DNA from: Okeanomitos corallinicola TIOX110
GTDB taxonomy: Bacteria; Cyanobacteriota; Cyanobacteriia; Cyanobacteriales; Nostocaceae
DNA length: 64,000 bases
Reading direction: 5' to 3'
NCBI RefSeq assembly: GCF_038050375.1
Contig: NZ_CP150886.1
Span: 2,955,318-3,019,317, forward strand
Shown: positions 8,771-18,827 of the stretch, one piece after another
Numbering within the stretch: position 1 is the stretch's first letter
How the letters are laid out: every line of letters begins with the position of its first letter
Notes under the pieces: generated by a model
What the model saw: only the letters and a program-made list of their open reading frames with translations
Databases searched by the model: none
What the model was told of the DNA's origin: nothing
Position numbers and translations under genes: made by a program

Positions 8771-10267
8771 TTAATTTCGGCAGAATTTACGATTATTTTC
8801 TTGTTCTGGATGTTGCCAAGAATAGGAAAAATGACTAACTGCATTAATTTTAGATGAATACCGTCGCAACGCTGCCATTTGTACTTCTAACGATGGACGA
8901 CCTGTGATGGGTTCTCCCCATTTACCAGCTAAAGCGGGAATTACCTGGGTTCCTGGTTGTGCCATACTAATAACTCGTTCCACTTGCTCCATAATACAAT
9001 TAGCATTACCACAAGTTGCGTAAGACATGGGATGCCATTCTAAAGAGTTAGGAAATTTATCCCAAGGTTGTAAACGGGAATCATATCCTTTACCTACGGT
9101 TTGGTTTCCATAGGGGAAAAATACCACCCCAGCAGGGATATTATTTTGTTTAGCTGGATAACTAGCAAGATTAACAAAATCTACTATACCTTGCATGGCA
9201 TGAGCAACACTCAACAACCATAAATCTGATTGTAAAATTGCTTGTTTATCCTTTGCTGTTAATAATGTTTTTTGGGAAACTGGAGGAACACGTCCTTCCC
9301 ACATTGGTTCATTTTCTTGAGGATAAAGTTTATCAACTTCTCCCACATCCCCAACAGTAACGTATCCTTTACTTAAAAAACGACGAATTAATTCTAAACC
9401 TTGGGAATTTTTGGCCCGACGGAATAAAGCCTCTTGAATTGCGGGAGTATATAACCATAAATCAGAAACTTTTGTAGCGATAGAATCACTTCCTGCTTGT
9501 CGCGGATAACGGACATAATCAAATAATATGCCATCAGGACGACGGCGCATTATTTCTTGCACCATATTATAGTAATCACGCTTTGCTTGTTGGTTGTAGG
9601 GGTCAATAAATACTTGAGAACGATTATCTACAACTTCTATACTATTTTGACCTTTACCGTTACGAGCTATCACATCTTTTCTACTGGGAATCTGACCATA
9701 AGTATAGCCAAAATTCATGGTAAACATCCAAGCATAAACCTTTAAACCCCGTTCTTTTGCTTTTTTAATTCCTTCTGCTAATAAATCTACTTTTTCTTTT
9801 CCCTTAGTACGAACTACAGCAGGCCAAACTGTGGGATTTGATGCTGCTGGTAATAGTACCTGACCATCATAAAATGCTTCTAAATAAATTTGGTTATAGC
9901 CAGTGTTGACTATCTGATCCATAATTTTATCAATTGTACCTGGTTCAGTATCGCAGGGATATAAACGTAACCAAATAGCTTGGGTTTGTGGCCAGTTACG
10001 ACGACGACAATCTTGTAATTCTTGTGAGTGTTGTTTAACAATTCTTTGATAACGATTTTCGGCATCTCTATTTCCTTTCAATGCTGACAATCGTAAATTT
10101 TCTTTTTCTTTAACTGCTTTGGGCGATAATTGACAAAACTCCATTATCTGCGCGGCTGCTGGTTTAATCCCAAAGTTAGGTATCAACATACTACTGGTAA
10201 ATAAAGCCGCAAACAGACTTTTACTTAATGATTTGACTGTGGGGAATTTTAAGGGAGCTTTGTACAT
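8771..10267 (-). CDS. Exported family-10-like glycosylhydrolase (GHL10 type)
   Basis: The 498 residues begin with a basic N-terminus and hydrophobic segment (SLFAALFTSSMLIPNFG, cleavage near AAA-QIM), so it is exported. The TIM-barrel core shows 'IWLRLYPCDTEPGTIDKIM', 'TGYNQIYLEAFYDGQVLLP', 'GLKVYAWMFTMNFGY' and 'RPDGILFDYVRYPRQ', the pattern of the glycosyl-hydrolase-like 10 group often found with cell-wall or polysaccharide functions. The acidic pair in 'FDYVRYP' is a candidate active-site element. ATG 10267 is preferred to TTG 10276 because 'gagg' precedes it, although closely. Substrate unknown. It is convergent with the hydrolase gene upstream in the window. Confidence 0.84.
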   Translation of the reverse strand: MYKAPLKFPTVKSLSKSLFAALFTSSMLIPNFGIKPAAAQIMEFCQLSPKAVKEKENLRLSALKGNRDAENRYQRIVKQHSQELQDCRRRNWPQTQAIWLRLYPCDTEPGTIDKIMDQIVNTGYNQIYLEAFYDGQVLLPAASNPTVWPAVVRTKGKEKVDLLAEGIKKAKERGLKVYAWMFTMNFGYTYGQIPSRKDVIARNGKGQNSIEVVDNRSQVFIDPYNQQAKRDYYNMVQEIMRRRPDGILFDYVRYPRQAGSDSIATKVSDLWLYTPAIQEALFRRAKNSQGLELIRRFLSKGYVTVGDVGEVDKLYPQENEPMWEGRVPPVSQKTLLTAKDKQAILQSDLWLLSVAHAMQGIVDFVNLASYPAKQNNIPAGVVFFPYGNQTVGKGYDSRLQPWDKFPNSLEWHPMSYATCGNANCIMEQVERVISMAQPGTQVIPALAGKWGEPITGRPSLEVQMAALRRYSSKINAVSHFSYSWQHPEQENNRKFCRN

Positions 10268-10396
10268 ATTCCTCAATTAATCTCTACCTTTGCTACATTA
10301 CTTCATTAATATATAGCAACAGGAAAAATTTTATATTTAAGATATATAGCAGTAGACAAAAATGTTAGAAAATTAACTAAAACTCAGCCCTATGTA

Positions 10397-10420
10397 TTAA
10401 AAAAGCAGGCCAGGCCTGCT
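10397..10420 (-). terminator. Rho-independent terminator of psb27
   Basis: On the minus strand a perfect 8-bp stem (agcaggcc/ggcctgct, one-base loop at 10412) is followed by six T (10399-10404). It lies 38 bases past the psb27 stop codon, on the correct strand. Confidence 0.85.
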
Positions 10421-10457
10421 AGTCAAAATATTAAAATTACCAACTTTTAGCCGATAA

Positions 10458-10865
10458 TTAACCACCACGTCTTAAAGCTATTTCTACACGATCAAATTCT
10501 TGTTCTAAACGATTTTTCAACTTTTCAGGTATGGGACGGTTAGGATAGGAACTATAGTGACCAGCTAAAGCATTTAAAGCTGTTCGCATAGTTGTAAAGG
10601 AACTCAAACCAGAAACGGCATTATTTCTCTGATAGCGGGCAGAAAAATTATTTATTTTTTGACGTGCTTCGGCTTGAAGTGCAGCTTTATTCGGATCATC
10701 TGGAGAGACTTCTATGGCTTGTTTTAAAGTGCTGACTACAGCCAAAGTATCTTGACGATAATCTCCACTTAAACCATCAGGACCATCACCAGAACAACCC
10801 ATTAAACCAATTGTGACAACTAAAACCAGTGCCAGCAGACGCGACCAATAACGTTTCATATCCAT
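10458..10865 (-). CDS. psb27: Photosystem II assembly lipoprotein Psb27
   Basis: The 135-residue protein has a lipoprotein signal peptide: hydrophobic 'LLALVLVVTIGL' and lipobox 'GLMGCSG', lipid-anchored cysteine near residue 24. The mature part is a four-helix bundle with the family marks 'YRQDTLAVVSTLKQAIEV', 'FTTMRTALNALAGHY' and 'RPIPEKLKNRLEQEFDR'. Psb27 binds the lumenal side of CP43 during photosystem II assembly and repair and keeps the oxygen-evolving cluster from assembling early (known for the family). ATG 10865 gives M-D-M; the second ATG (10859) is equally possible. A strong terminator follows. Confidence 0.95.
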   Translation of the reverse strand: MDMKRYWSRLLALVLVVTIGLMGCSGDGPDGLSGDYRQDTLAVVSTLKQAIEVSPDDPNKAALQAEARQKINNFSARYQRNNAVSGLSSFTTMRTALNALAGHYSSYPNRPIPEKLKNRLEQEFDRVEIALRRGG

Positions 10866-10928
10866 TAATTAAATACGTAAATCAACGTCCATAGTATCTT
10901 GGATTGGGATCAGTCAGGAATAGGGATG

Positions 10929-10961
10929 TGGGGGAGAGTGGGAGAGTGGGAGAGTGGGAGG
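10929..10961. repeat. Octanucleotide tandem repeat (gggagagt)n
   Basis: About four copies of an agtgggag unit lie just past the cofH stop codon. This is typical cyanobacterial short tandem repeat sequence, without visible coding function. Confidence 0.8.
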
Positions 10962-10973
10962 TTAATAACCAAG

Positions 10974-12116
10974 TTACCAATCACCAATCACCTCATATAA
11001 TGTATTGCGTTGTTGATAAGGTCTGTTGAGAGAGGCGATCGCGTTTTGGAGGGTTTCTACTTCCATACAAGTGCCACCAATAGCCCCGGCCATGGTGGTA
11101 ATGTGTTCTTCCATTAATGTGCCACCAATATCATTACAACCCCAAGTTAAGGCTGCTGTTGCCCCAGCTAAACCTAATTTTACCCAACTGGGTTGATGGT
11201 TGGGTATGTGGTTTCCTAAAAATATCCGCGCTACGGCAGTTAATAACAGTGCATCTGCTAAAACCGGTTGATCTCTACCTACGCGACGACGTAAGGATTT
11301 AGGGGCTTCTTGACCGACAAAGGGTAATACTATGAATTCGGTGATTTTTGCTGGATATCCTTTATTTATAGCGGTTTCTTGGAGCGATCGCAATTTTTCT
11401 AAATGTCTAACTTGCTGTTCTGGGGTTTCAATATGCCCCGATAACATCGTACTGGTTGTGGGTACACCTAATCTATGTGCTGTACTGACAATTTCTAACC
11501 AAGTTTCTGTATCAATCTTTTCTGGACACAATACCTGCCTCACTTCATCATCTAACACCTCTGCGGCTGTTCCCGGCATTGAACCCACACCCGCATCACG
11601 TAACTCTGTAATTACTTCAGCATAAGAAATTCCATCTAACCTAGCAACAAATTGGACTTCTTGGGGGGAAAAGGCGTGTAAGTGTAAATGAGGAAACCCC
11701 TGCTTAATAGTTTTTACCAATTTTACATAATAAGCTAAGGAACTACCGTTAATTTGCGCTTTTGGGTTTAATCCCCCTTGCATACATATTTCTGTCGCGC
11801 CTCTATTTACCGCATCCGTAGATTTTTCTAAAATTTGCGCCCAATCTAACCAATAAGCATCCGTATCATCATCATCTCGACGAAATGCACAAAAACTACA
11901 ATGTTGCTCACAAATGTTAGTAAAATTAATGTTACGGTTTATTATGTAAGTAACAGTATCTCCAGCTTGTTTTTGTCGCAGTTGATCAGCAGTTTCCCGA
12001 ATAGCATTTACAGATTTTGGGTCAGTTTGTTTTAATAACACTACTGCCTCAGATGGTGATATATTAAACCCTAGCAAGGAGCGCTCAAGAATAGTATCAA
12101 AAGTTATATTAATCAC
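10974..12116 (-). CDS. cofH: FO synthase subunit 2 (CofH), radical SAM
   Basis: This is a 380-residue radical SAM enzyme whose 4Fe-4S ligands are in '[10 protein letters not shown]' (CX3CX2C, near residue 69). The downstream family blocks are '[11 protein letters not shown]', 'HAFSPQEV', '[13 protein letters not shown]' and '[14 protein letters not shown]'. With CofG it makes 7,8-didemethyl-8-hydroxy-5-deazariboflavin (FO); in cyanobacteria FO is the antenna of DNA photolyase rather than a step to full F420 (established knowledge). cofG is not in this window. The start is GTG 12116. A divergent gene starts only 18 bases away, so their promoters overlap. Confidence 0.93.
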   Translation of the reverse strand: MINITFDTILERSLLGFNISPSEAVVLLKQTDPKSVNAIRETADQLRQKQAGDTVTYIINRNINFTNICEQHCSFCAFRRDDDDTDAYWLDWAQILEKSTDAVNRGATEICMQGGLNPKAQINGSSLAYYVKLVKTIKQGFPHLHLHAFSPQEVQFVARLDGISYAEVITELRDAGVGSMPGTAAEVLDDEVRQVLCPEKIDTETWLEIVSTAHRLGVPTTSTMLSGHIETPEQQVRHLEKLRSLQETAINKGYPAKITEFIVLPFVGQEAPKSLRRRVGRDQPVLADALLLTAVARIFLGNHIPNHQPSWVKLGLAGATAALTWGCNDIGGTLMEEHITTMAGAIGGTCMEVETLQNAIASLNRPYQQRNTLYEVIGDW

Positions 12117-12134
12117 AGTTAATTTTATTGCCGT

Positions 12135-13712
12135 ATGAATAAGTTCAAGGCCAGCCTACCATTGTTGATGATTCTATCAGGTGTGATTTTCTCATTATTT
12201 TTACTTTCACTTGTTCCCGATCATCTTTATTTTAGTGGTGACGGGGGACTCAAAGCATTGTTAGCACAACAAATTGCCGATGGTAATTTACGCTTTGATC
12301 TTAACTTACAAGTTGCAGAGTGGGTACAAAGTATTTGGAATGATGGGTTATACCCTTTTGAGCCGCCATTTAGTTATAAAATAAATGACCTTTATTATAT
12401 CACATTTCCCTTCACATTTCCCCTAATTACTGCTCCGTTTTACGCCATCTTTGGTTATCGGGGCTTTTATATAATTCCTCTCATCTCTACCTGGATTATT
12501 TGGTTTAATTTTCATCGGTTATGTCATGCTTTTAACATTGAAAAAATTATCACTTTGATAGGTTTAGCAATCTTGATTTTTGCTTCTCCTTTAACTATGT
12601 ATAGTGCTATTTACTGGGAACACACATTGGCAGTATGTTTAGCATTTAGTGGCTTAGTTAACATATTTATTAATCAAGAAAAAAACTTACACAAACTATC
12701 AGCAATTGTCAGTGGAATATTAATTAGTTTATCAGTTTGGTTTAGACCAGAGTTTTTAGCCTTAGTAGCTACTTTCATAATTTTAGTAATTGCTTCCTAC
12801 GTCATCAAATTTGAATTTATCAACATAGTTAAATACAATAAACTGATATTTCTTAGCAGCTTAATATTGACAGTTATCTGTTTCTTTGCTTGTAACAAAA
12901 TAATTTATGATCATCCTCTAGGCGCTCATGCTTTTCAAGTTGTCGAAAACTTCTCCATCCCAGAAAGACTTTTAAAATCCTATAAATTTTTTAACGTTCT
13001 TAAAGATAACCTACTTAAATATTTTCCCATCTTATATTTTGTGATTGGAATTTCTGTAACTGCAATCTTTAGAGCTAATCTCAGATTAAAATCAGAAATT
13101 ATCCAAATTTTGGTCGTATCAGGACTATTTATGTTATTTGTACCCATACTGATTCCCAGTGATGGTGGTAAACAATGGGGGTCAAGATTTTTATTATTTC
13201 TCATTCCTTTAATTACAATAATTGCCATATCTAATTTAGAAAAAATCTGGAAAATAAAAAGATTTGGTATCCGATATTTTGTGACAGGTATTTTAGCAAT
13301 GTTATTTGTATTAGGATTCAATCTAAATACGCTGCAAGGTATGGAAAATGTTTATCAAAAAGATAAACAAGAGAACCTCGAAGTTCTGAAATTTTTAAAT
13401 CAAGATAGTCATGAATTTGTAGCTGTTGCTAACCAGTATGTGGGGCAAATTTTCCCATCTACATTTACAAAAAAAATATTTTTTCTGACCAAAAAAGTTG
13501 ATGACATTAGTAAATTAGGATTAGCATTACATCAACAAGGTGAGAAAAAGTTTATTTATATCTGTCCTGTGTATGACTCTTGTTTCTCTAAAAATCCCAT
13601 ACCTAATAAAATAGAACTTACTAACAACGAAGAAAAATTGATCATTCAAATCCAGAAAATTCAAGAAAATGGAAGATTTAGAATAGAAGAAGCCAGTATT
13701 TTCAAAGGTTAA
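12135..13712 (+). CDS. Polytopic membrane protein, GT-C type glycosyltransferase-like
   Basis: The 525-residue protein has about ten to eleven membrane segments. The first lumenal loop contains '[19 protein letters not shown]', where acidic residues just after the first helix are typical of GT-C enzymes that use lipid-linked sugars. Hydrophilic C-terminal 120 residues follow the last helix ([14 protein letters not shown]). Sugar donor and acceptor are unknown. The next two genes also encode envelope glycosyltransferases on the same strand (gap of 35 bases to the next), so they probably form an operon for a surface glycan. Confidence 0.78.
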   Translation: MNKFKASLPLLMILSGVIFSLFLLSLVPDHLYFSGDGGLKALLAQQIADGNLRFDLNLQVAEWVQSIWNDGLYPFEPPFSYKINDLYYITFPFTFPLITAPFYAIFGYRGFYIIPLISTWIIWFNFHRLCHAFNIEKIITLIGLAILIFASPLTMYSAIYWEHTLAVCLAFSGLVNIFINQEKNLHKLSAIVSGILISLSVWFRPEFLALVATFIILVIASYVIKFEFINIVKYNKLIFLSSLILTVICFFACNKIIYDHPLGAHAFQVVENFSIPERLLKSYKFFNVLKDNLLKYFPILYFVIGISVTAIFRANLRLKSEIIQILVVSGLFMLFVPILIPSDGGKQWGSRFLLFLIPLITIIAISNLEKIWKIKRFGIRYFVTGILAMLFVLGFNLNTLQGMENVYQKDKQENLEVLKFLNQDSHEFVAVANQYVGQIFPSTFTKKIFFLTKKVDDISKLGLALHQQGEKKFIYICPVYDSCFSKNPIPNKIELTNNEEKLIIQIQKIQENGRFRIEEASIFKG

Positions 13713-13747
13713 TAGACTTCAAATTTTAAAAACAAATTATCAAAAAT

Positions 13748-15430
13748 ATGCAAACTAATTCAGTAGATAATCCAATCAAACAATTTTTTACTGTAGAGAA
13801 AATAGCATTAATAGTAATAGCCATAGGAGTTATTATTAGAATCATCAACTTGGGAGGTAGAGAATTTTGGTATGATGAGGTTTTATCATTACTGCTGTCT
13901 ACGAGTAATAAAAGCATTTACAACAATCCCGGAGATGTACCAGTCCTACTAGCACAATATACAGCCTTACTAACTATCCCAACAGAATCTAGCTTAGGTG
14001 ATGTTTTCCAAACAATTATAATTTTGTTAAAAAGCTTTTTAGGTGGAGAACCTCACCCACCACTATTCTTTTTAAGTCAACATTTTTGGTTACGGATTTG
14101 TGGTAACAGTGAAGCAGCAATGCGGAGTTTGAATACATTATTTAGTATAGCTGCTATGGGTGGAGCTTATGGTTTAGGAAAATTTATTTTAGGACATCGA
14201 GGAGGACTTTTTTTTGCATCTTTATTAGCTATTAGTCCATTTTATTTATTCCATTCTCTCAATGTGAGGATGTACGCACCTTTGGTATTATGGGTAATTC
14301 TCAGTACATGGGCTTTATTATCTCTAATTGAACAAAAAAATGCTGATTTTCCCCAAAGTCGTCGCCGTTGGTTGTTATGGAATGGAATTTTAATTATTTC
14401 CATTACTGCGGGTTTAATGACTTTTTATTTATATGCCTATTGGTTAATAGTTTTAGGTGTCTTAGTTCTATATTTAGATAGAAAGCATTGGTTACAACAT
14501 GGTTTAAGCTTAGGTGCTGGAGTTTTATTAACTACTCCTTGGGTATTATGGGGTACAGTTAAACAACTTCGTAATGCTGATATAAACAGATTTGGTAATA
14601 TTAAATCTTCATTACCTCCATTGTTAATTCATCTCCAGGATTTCGCTAATACTTTAGGTACTGATGTCTTAATAGGAGATTGGGCAACCAGTGTAAATCC
14701 TTATATCATTACTTTGTCGGGTTTTTTAGTAATTTTAGCTTTTATTGGTTTTAGTATTCATTTATGGAAAAAAAATGAGCGGAAGAATTTAATTACAGCT
14801 TTAATATTAGGTATTTTGCCTTTGGGATTAGCATTAATAATAGACATTGTTACTAAAAAATTTACCTTGGGTTTTGGCTTTGGTAGAACCATGATTATTA
14901 TTGTTCCTGGGTGTTTATTATTAATAACTTTGTGGTTAGAAAAAGCAGTGAATAAACAATGGCGTACTCTGGTAGCTACTGGTATATTATTAGTTTATCT
15001 ATCTATTAGTATTGGTGATTTCAGTTTACGCAGTCGTAATGTTTTTCATTCTATTACTGAATTAGTTGCTAAAGATGTGAGTCAACCTACTTTAATTGCC
15101 ATGAATTCCAAAGCTTGGGGTCATGTTAACCGACTAGCCTATTATATTCCCGCTGATTATCCAGTGCTGTTGTTATCTCACCATCCTGCAAATTTAGCCA
15201 CTAATTTAGAAAAAGTTCTCAAGGAAGAACCAGATAAATATTCTCGAATTATTTGGTTAAATAGTCATAATCCTGTATGGTCAAAGTTAAAAACAGAAGC
15301 AGAAGTACAAAGGGAAGAAGAGAAGATGAAAAATATTTTATCATCCCAATATAAATTACAGGAAACTCGTAATCTTTCCGGTACTTTAACCCTAGATAAA
15401 TTTACTGCTAATCTTTACAATCGTGGTTAG
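13748..15430 (+). CDS. Glycosyltransferase family 39-like membrane protein
   Basis: The 560 residues have about eleven predicted helices. The first periplasmic loop holds the GT39/ArnT hallmark 'GREFWYDEVLSLLLS' (acidic pair DE near residue 42), followed by 'EPHPPLFFLSQHFWLRICG' and 'SEAAMRSLNTLFSI', the characteristic 'HPP' and 'RSLN' blocks of this family. It would transfer a sugar from a polyprenyl-phosphate donor on the outer face of the membrane; acceptor unknown. It follows the previous GT-C gene by 35 bases. A 324-base gap then precedes the DPM synthase-like gene that could supply the lipid-linked sugar. Confidence 0.87.
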   Translation: MQTNSVDNPIKQFFTVEKIALIVIAIGVIIRIINLGGREFWYDEVLSLLLSTSNKSIYNNPGDVPVLLAQYTALLTIPTESSLGDVFQTIIILLKSFLGGEPHPPLFFLSQHFWLRICGNSEAAMRSLNTLFSIAAMGGAYGLGKFILGHRGGLFFASLLAISPFYLFHSLNVRMYAPLVLWVILSTWALLSLIEQKNADFPQSRRRWLLWNGILIISITAGLMTFYLYAYWLIVLGVLVLYLDRKHWLQHGLSLGAGVLLTTPWVLWGTVKQLRNADINRFGNIKSSLPPLLIHLQDFANTLGTDVLIGDWATSVNPYIITLSGFLVILAFIGFSIHLWKKNERKNLITALILGILPLGLALIIDIVTKKFTLGFGFGRTMIIIVPGCLLLITLWLEKAVNKQWRTLVATGILLVYLSISIGDFSLRSRNVFHSITELVAKDVSQPTLIAMNSKAWGHVNRLAYYIPADYPVLLLSHHPANLATNLEKVLKEEPDKYSRIIWLNSHNPVWSKLKTEAEVQREEEKMKNILSSQYKLQETRNLSGTLTLDKFTANLYNRG

Positions 15431-15754
15431 TAGATATTCAGCTTTTAAACTGTTATGCCGAAAATTTGCGAGTTCAAGTTGCTGATTGATAATCTACATA
15501 TCCCAATATTCTAAATCCTCACCAAAATAATTTTCAATCCTCCTGGAAAATGTAAAGCTAAGATAAAATATGCGGTGATATTATGTCAAAAATAATGCGA
15601 ATAAATTACAAATACTTAATATTAAGGTATCATCACTGATTAGATAATATAAAGGCCTTGAATCTTTATGATACCAAGTTTGGCATTATAACTGTAAAAT
15701 ATAACTTGTTAAACTTTATACAAGCTATCTAAAAGTTAAACATTTACTAAGTTT
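15431..15754. other. Gap between GT39 gene and DPM-GtrA gene, no gene seen
   Basis: It is AT-rich with no open frame of use and no RNA gene recognised. It probably contains the promoter of the downstream gene; no terminator hairpin with a T-run is evident. Confidence 0.5.
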
Positions 15755-16996
15755 ATGAATACAAACCCATCTAACCATCTATTAACCGTACCTACTGGGA
15801 CATTAAAGATTCCTGAAAATCCGCCTGGTGATATTCCTGAAAATAATGATATTCTTCTCTCTCTGGTTATTCCTACATACAAAGAACGGGATAACGTTGA
15901 AAAAATAGTTACTATCCTCAGTGGTTTACTGGATGATGCTATTCCTGGTAATTATGAATTGATTATAGTTGATGATGATAGCCCGGATTTGACTTGGGAA
16001 GTAGCACAATCTCTGATACCTGATTATCCACAGTTACGGGTAATGCGTCGTCAAGAGGAAAGAGGGCTTTCTTCAGCAGTAATCAGAGGTTGGCAAGCTG
16101 CAACAGGTCGTATCTTAGGGGTAATTGACGGAGATTTACAACACCCGCCAGAGGTATTATTGCAACTGTTACAGAAGATTGAAAATGGCGCAGATTTGGC
16201 TTTAGCTAGTCGTCACGTAGAAGGTGGTGGTGTCAGTAGCTGGAGTGTCGTGAGGCGATTTTTATCCCGTGGGGCGCAGATTCTAGGGTTGATTATTCTA
16301 CCAGGTGTTCTGGGTAGAGTTACTGACCCAATGAGTGGTTATTTTATGGTGCGTCGGAGTGCGATCGCTGGTGCAACCATGAATCCTGTAGGGTATAAAA
16401 TATTATTAGAAGTAATTGGAAGAGGAGAAGTAGGGGAAATTGCCGAAGCGGGTTATGTATTCCGTGAACGGACAGAAGGGGAAAGCAAGGTCACATGGAA
16501 GCAATATGTAGAATATATTCAACATTTAATCCGTTTAAGAATATCCACTGGTAGGCTTGGTAAAATTAGTAGAAAAGTTAACTTCCCCGTTGACAAATTT
16601 ATTCGCTTTGGTGTGGTGGGTTTGAGTGGAGTATTTGTAGATATGGCAGTGCTTTATTTACTTAGTGATTCTTCAACCTTAGAAATTCCTTTGACTCGGA
16701 GTAAAATCATTGCTGGGGAAGTTGCGATTTTTAATAATTTCCTCTGGAATGATGCTTGGACATTTGCAGATGTCTCCATGCAGCAAAAAGGTTGGAAGCA
16801 ACGCATCAAAAGATTCTTGAAATTTAATGTGGTTTGTTTAGCAGGATTGGTGATAAATGTCTTGGTTTTGAATATTGTTTATAATTTCTTGATTCCTAAT
16901 CAGTATATTGCTAACTTGATTGCGATCGCAGTAGCAACAATTTGGAATTTCTGGGTCAACCTCAAACTAAGTTGGCGGGTAACAGATACAAAATAA
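15755..16996 (+). CDS. DPM synthase-like glycosyltransferase fused to a GtrA domain
   Basis: The 413 residues form a fusion. Residues about 35-260 are a family 2 glycosyltransferase of the dolichyl-phosphate mannose synthase type, with 'LVIPTYKERDNVEKIV', 'IIVDDDSPDLTW', 'GVIDGDLQHPPEVL' and 'TDPMSGYFMVRR'. Residues about 285-405 are a four-helix GtrA-like membrane domain (FIRFGVVGLSGVFVDMAVLY; 'IFNNFLWNDAWTF'). It should charge a polyprenyl phosphate with a sugar and help it cross or dock at the membrane (inference from the families). That product is a plausible donor for the two GT-C enzymes just upstream. Confidence 0.9.
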   Translation: MNTNPSNHLLTVPTGTLKIPENPPGDIPENNDILLSLVIPTYKERDNVEKIVTILSGLLDDAIPGNYELIIVDDDSPDLTWEVAQSLIPDYPQLRVMRRQEERGLSSAVIRGWQAATGRILGVIDGDLQHPPEVLLQLLQKIENGADLALASRHVEGGGVSSWSVVRRFLSRGAQILGLIILPGVLGRVTDPMSGYFMVRRSAIAGATMNPVGYKILLEVIGRGEVGEIAEAGYVFRERTEGESKVTWKQYVEYIQHLIRLRISTGRLGKISRKVNFPVDKFIRFGVVGLSGVFVDMAVLYLLSDSSTLEIPLTRSKIIAGEVAIFNNFLWNDAWTFADVSMQQKGWKQRIKRFLKFNVVCLAGLVINVLVLNIVYNFLIPNQYIANLIAIAVATIWNFWVNLKLSWRVTDTK

Positions 16997-17036
16997 AAGT
17001 AAAATCATCAGACTGGGTGCAATCAAAAACCTGACC

Positions 17037-17327
17037 TTAATTATTAGTATTAGGTCTTTTTTTCCGATTAAATAATCCTGACATACTCATCCCTGTCACC
17101 AACAAACCCATCAACCCAACACCATTTAATATGGGGTAAATTGCTTGTAAATGAAAAATTTCTCCTGTATGAATTTTCAACATTAACCTGGATGAAATTC
17201 CCGTATTAATCGGCCATTCTTGCACAACAGTCGCCAACATTCCTGTAACAACAGTTAATAGAAGTGGCAGACAAATAATGATACCAATAATGCGGTGATA
17301 CTTGCGGAATGCTTTTTTTATATTCAT
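17037..17327 (-). CDS. Small PepSY-associated membrane protein
   Basis: The protein has 96 residues from ATG 17327 (a TTG at 17369 would add 14 unlike residues). Two or three membrane helices are present. 'KYHRIIGIIICLPLLLTVVTG' begins the first and resembles the first helix of PepSY-TM proteins; 'LKIHTGEIFHLQAIYPIL' and 'LMGLLVTGMSMSGLF' follow, ending in a basic tail. Two conserved histidines (HR and IHTG) are typical of this heme/iron-reductase-related fold. It lies 102 bases downstream of the histidine kinase on the same strand, so it may be part of that operon and hint at a metal-related signal. Function unknown. Confidence 0.75.
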   Translation of the reverse strand: MNIKKAFRKYHRIIGIIICLPLLLTVVTGMLATVVQEWPINTGISSRLMLKIHTGEIFHLQAIYPILNGVGLMGLLVTGMSMSGLFNRKKRPNTNN

Positions 17328-17429
17328 TGGTGATGGGTGAGAAGTACAGTTAAAGAATAAAATAAACAAAGTAAAGAACTGGTAAAGACTTTTTCTGAAG
17401 ACAAGGACTAAAGTCCTGACTACAAAAGC

Positions 17430-18827
17430 TTACTCAAAAATCGGTAGTTTTACCCGAAAACAACTACCTACCCCAATTTTACTGGTGACAGATATTTCAC
17501 CACCATGAGTATGAGTAATAGCTTGAACAATAGCTAAACCTAAACCCGAACCACCTTGACGATGAGAACGAGCTTGATCAGCACGCCAAAAGCGGTTAAA
17601 TATTAAAGGTAAATGTTCATTTGCAATACCTATACCTGTATCTTGGATGGAAATAACTACAAAATTATCTGATTTGATTATTTCTACTTTTATTAACCCG
17701 TATTCAGGTGTATATTGCAGGGCATTTTCTAACAAATTACCAAAAAGTCGCTGTATTTGATGTGCGTCACCCTTGATCCAGATTTCATCATTAACATTAG
17801 CTTCTATGATAATTTTCTTTGCTTGCGCTTGTGGATCTAAACTATCAATTAAATCAAATAAAATTTCATCTATAGGTATAGGAATTGCGGTTTTAGGCAA
17901 ATTTACAGCAGTAATATCACTTCTGGCTAATAATAGTAAATCTTCTACCAAGTGAGTCATTTGTCGTGTTGCACCTGCGATGATGGCAATTTTTTTAAGA
18001 TCACTAGGATGGCGTTCTCGATGACTTTGCATGACCTCTACTGTAGTTTTAATTGCTGTGAGGGGACTGCGTAATTCATGGGAAGCATCTGCTGTAAACT
18101 GTTGTAGTTTTTGGAAACTTTGCTCAATTGGTTGTAAGGCTTTACTCGTTAACCACCAAGCTGTACCAGCAATTAAAACCATTCCTAAAATACCACCAAA
18201 CCCCAAACCAATTAATAGTCTTTTCAGTTCGTTTTCTACTTCTAATGTGGATGCACTCACACGCACATAACCTAAAATTTGGCGATTTTTAGCTGAGGAA
18301 TAAACTGGAATAGTTAATGTGCGAATGTCATTTTGCTGCCATGAGTGGAAACTATTAATTAAAGGTATGGGGGGAAATTTTTTTCCTGCTTTTCCTAATA
18401 ATTGTTTTTTGACATTAAACCATTCCACACTTTGACCATATAACCGCAAATCTTGCCAAGGAATATCTAAATCTCCATCATGATCTAAAATTCGGGGTAT
18501 TTTGCGATGTACAGCCGTTCTATCCGCTTGAATTGCCAATAAATTATGAGCCGCTGCATCTGCTAAAGTTAATAATTGATGGTCTAATTGTTGATATAAA
18601 CTGTAAGCAAAAAAATGATAAACTCCCATTGATGACATTCCCATTACTACTATCATCGCTAGTAAATAAGATAGGAGTAATCGTAAACTGGTAGTTCTAA
18701 ACAAAGGGTGAGAGAGAATATTTGGCGATCGCCAAGGTTTGAGCAAATTACTTGTTAAATTGCTTTTATTTTTAAACGTTTTGGTTAAGCCGATACCCAA
18801 GCCCATAAACAGTTTCGATAAAATCAT
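17430..18827 (-). CDS. Membrane sensor histidine kinase
   Basis: The protein has 465 residues from ATG 18827, chosen because 'aggag' stands six bases before it; the longer open frame to 18956 would run 185 bases into the response regulator gene. There are two membrane helices (about 48-73 and 204-228) flanking a periplasmic sensor region of about 130 residues. HisKA has 'DASHELRSPLTAI' (phospho-His near residue 250), and the ATPase domain has the N box 'NLLENALQYT', G1 'DTGIGI' and G2 'GGSGLGLAIV', so it is catalytically complete. The chosen start overlaps the regulator's 3' end by 56 bases, suggesting translational coupling. The signal is unknown. Confidence 0.9.
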   Translation of the reverse strand: MILSKLFMGLGIGLTKTFKNKSNLTSNLLKPWRSPNILSHPLFRTTSLRLLLSYLLAMIVVMGMSSMGVYHFFAYSLYQQLDHQLLTLADAAAHNLLAIQADRTAVHRKIPRILDHDGDLDIPWQDLRLYGQSVEWFNVKKQLLGKAGKKFPPIPLINSFHSWQQNDIRTLTIPVYSSAKNRQILGYVRVSASTLEVENELKRLLIGLGFGGILGMVLIAGTAWWLTSKALQPIEQSFQKLQQFTADASHELRSPLTAIKTTVEVMQSHRERHPSDLKKIAIIAGATRQMTHLVEDLLLLARSDITAVNLPKTAIPIPIDEILFDLIDSLDPQAQAKKIIIEANVNDEIWIKGDAHQIQRLFGNLLENALQYTPEYGLIKVEIIKSDNFVVISIQDTGIGIANEHLPLIFNRFWRADQARSHRQGGSGLGLAIVQAITHTHGGEISVTSKIGVGSCFRVKLPIFE

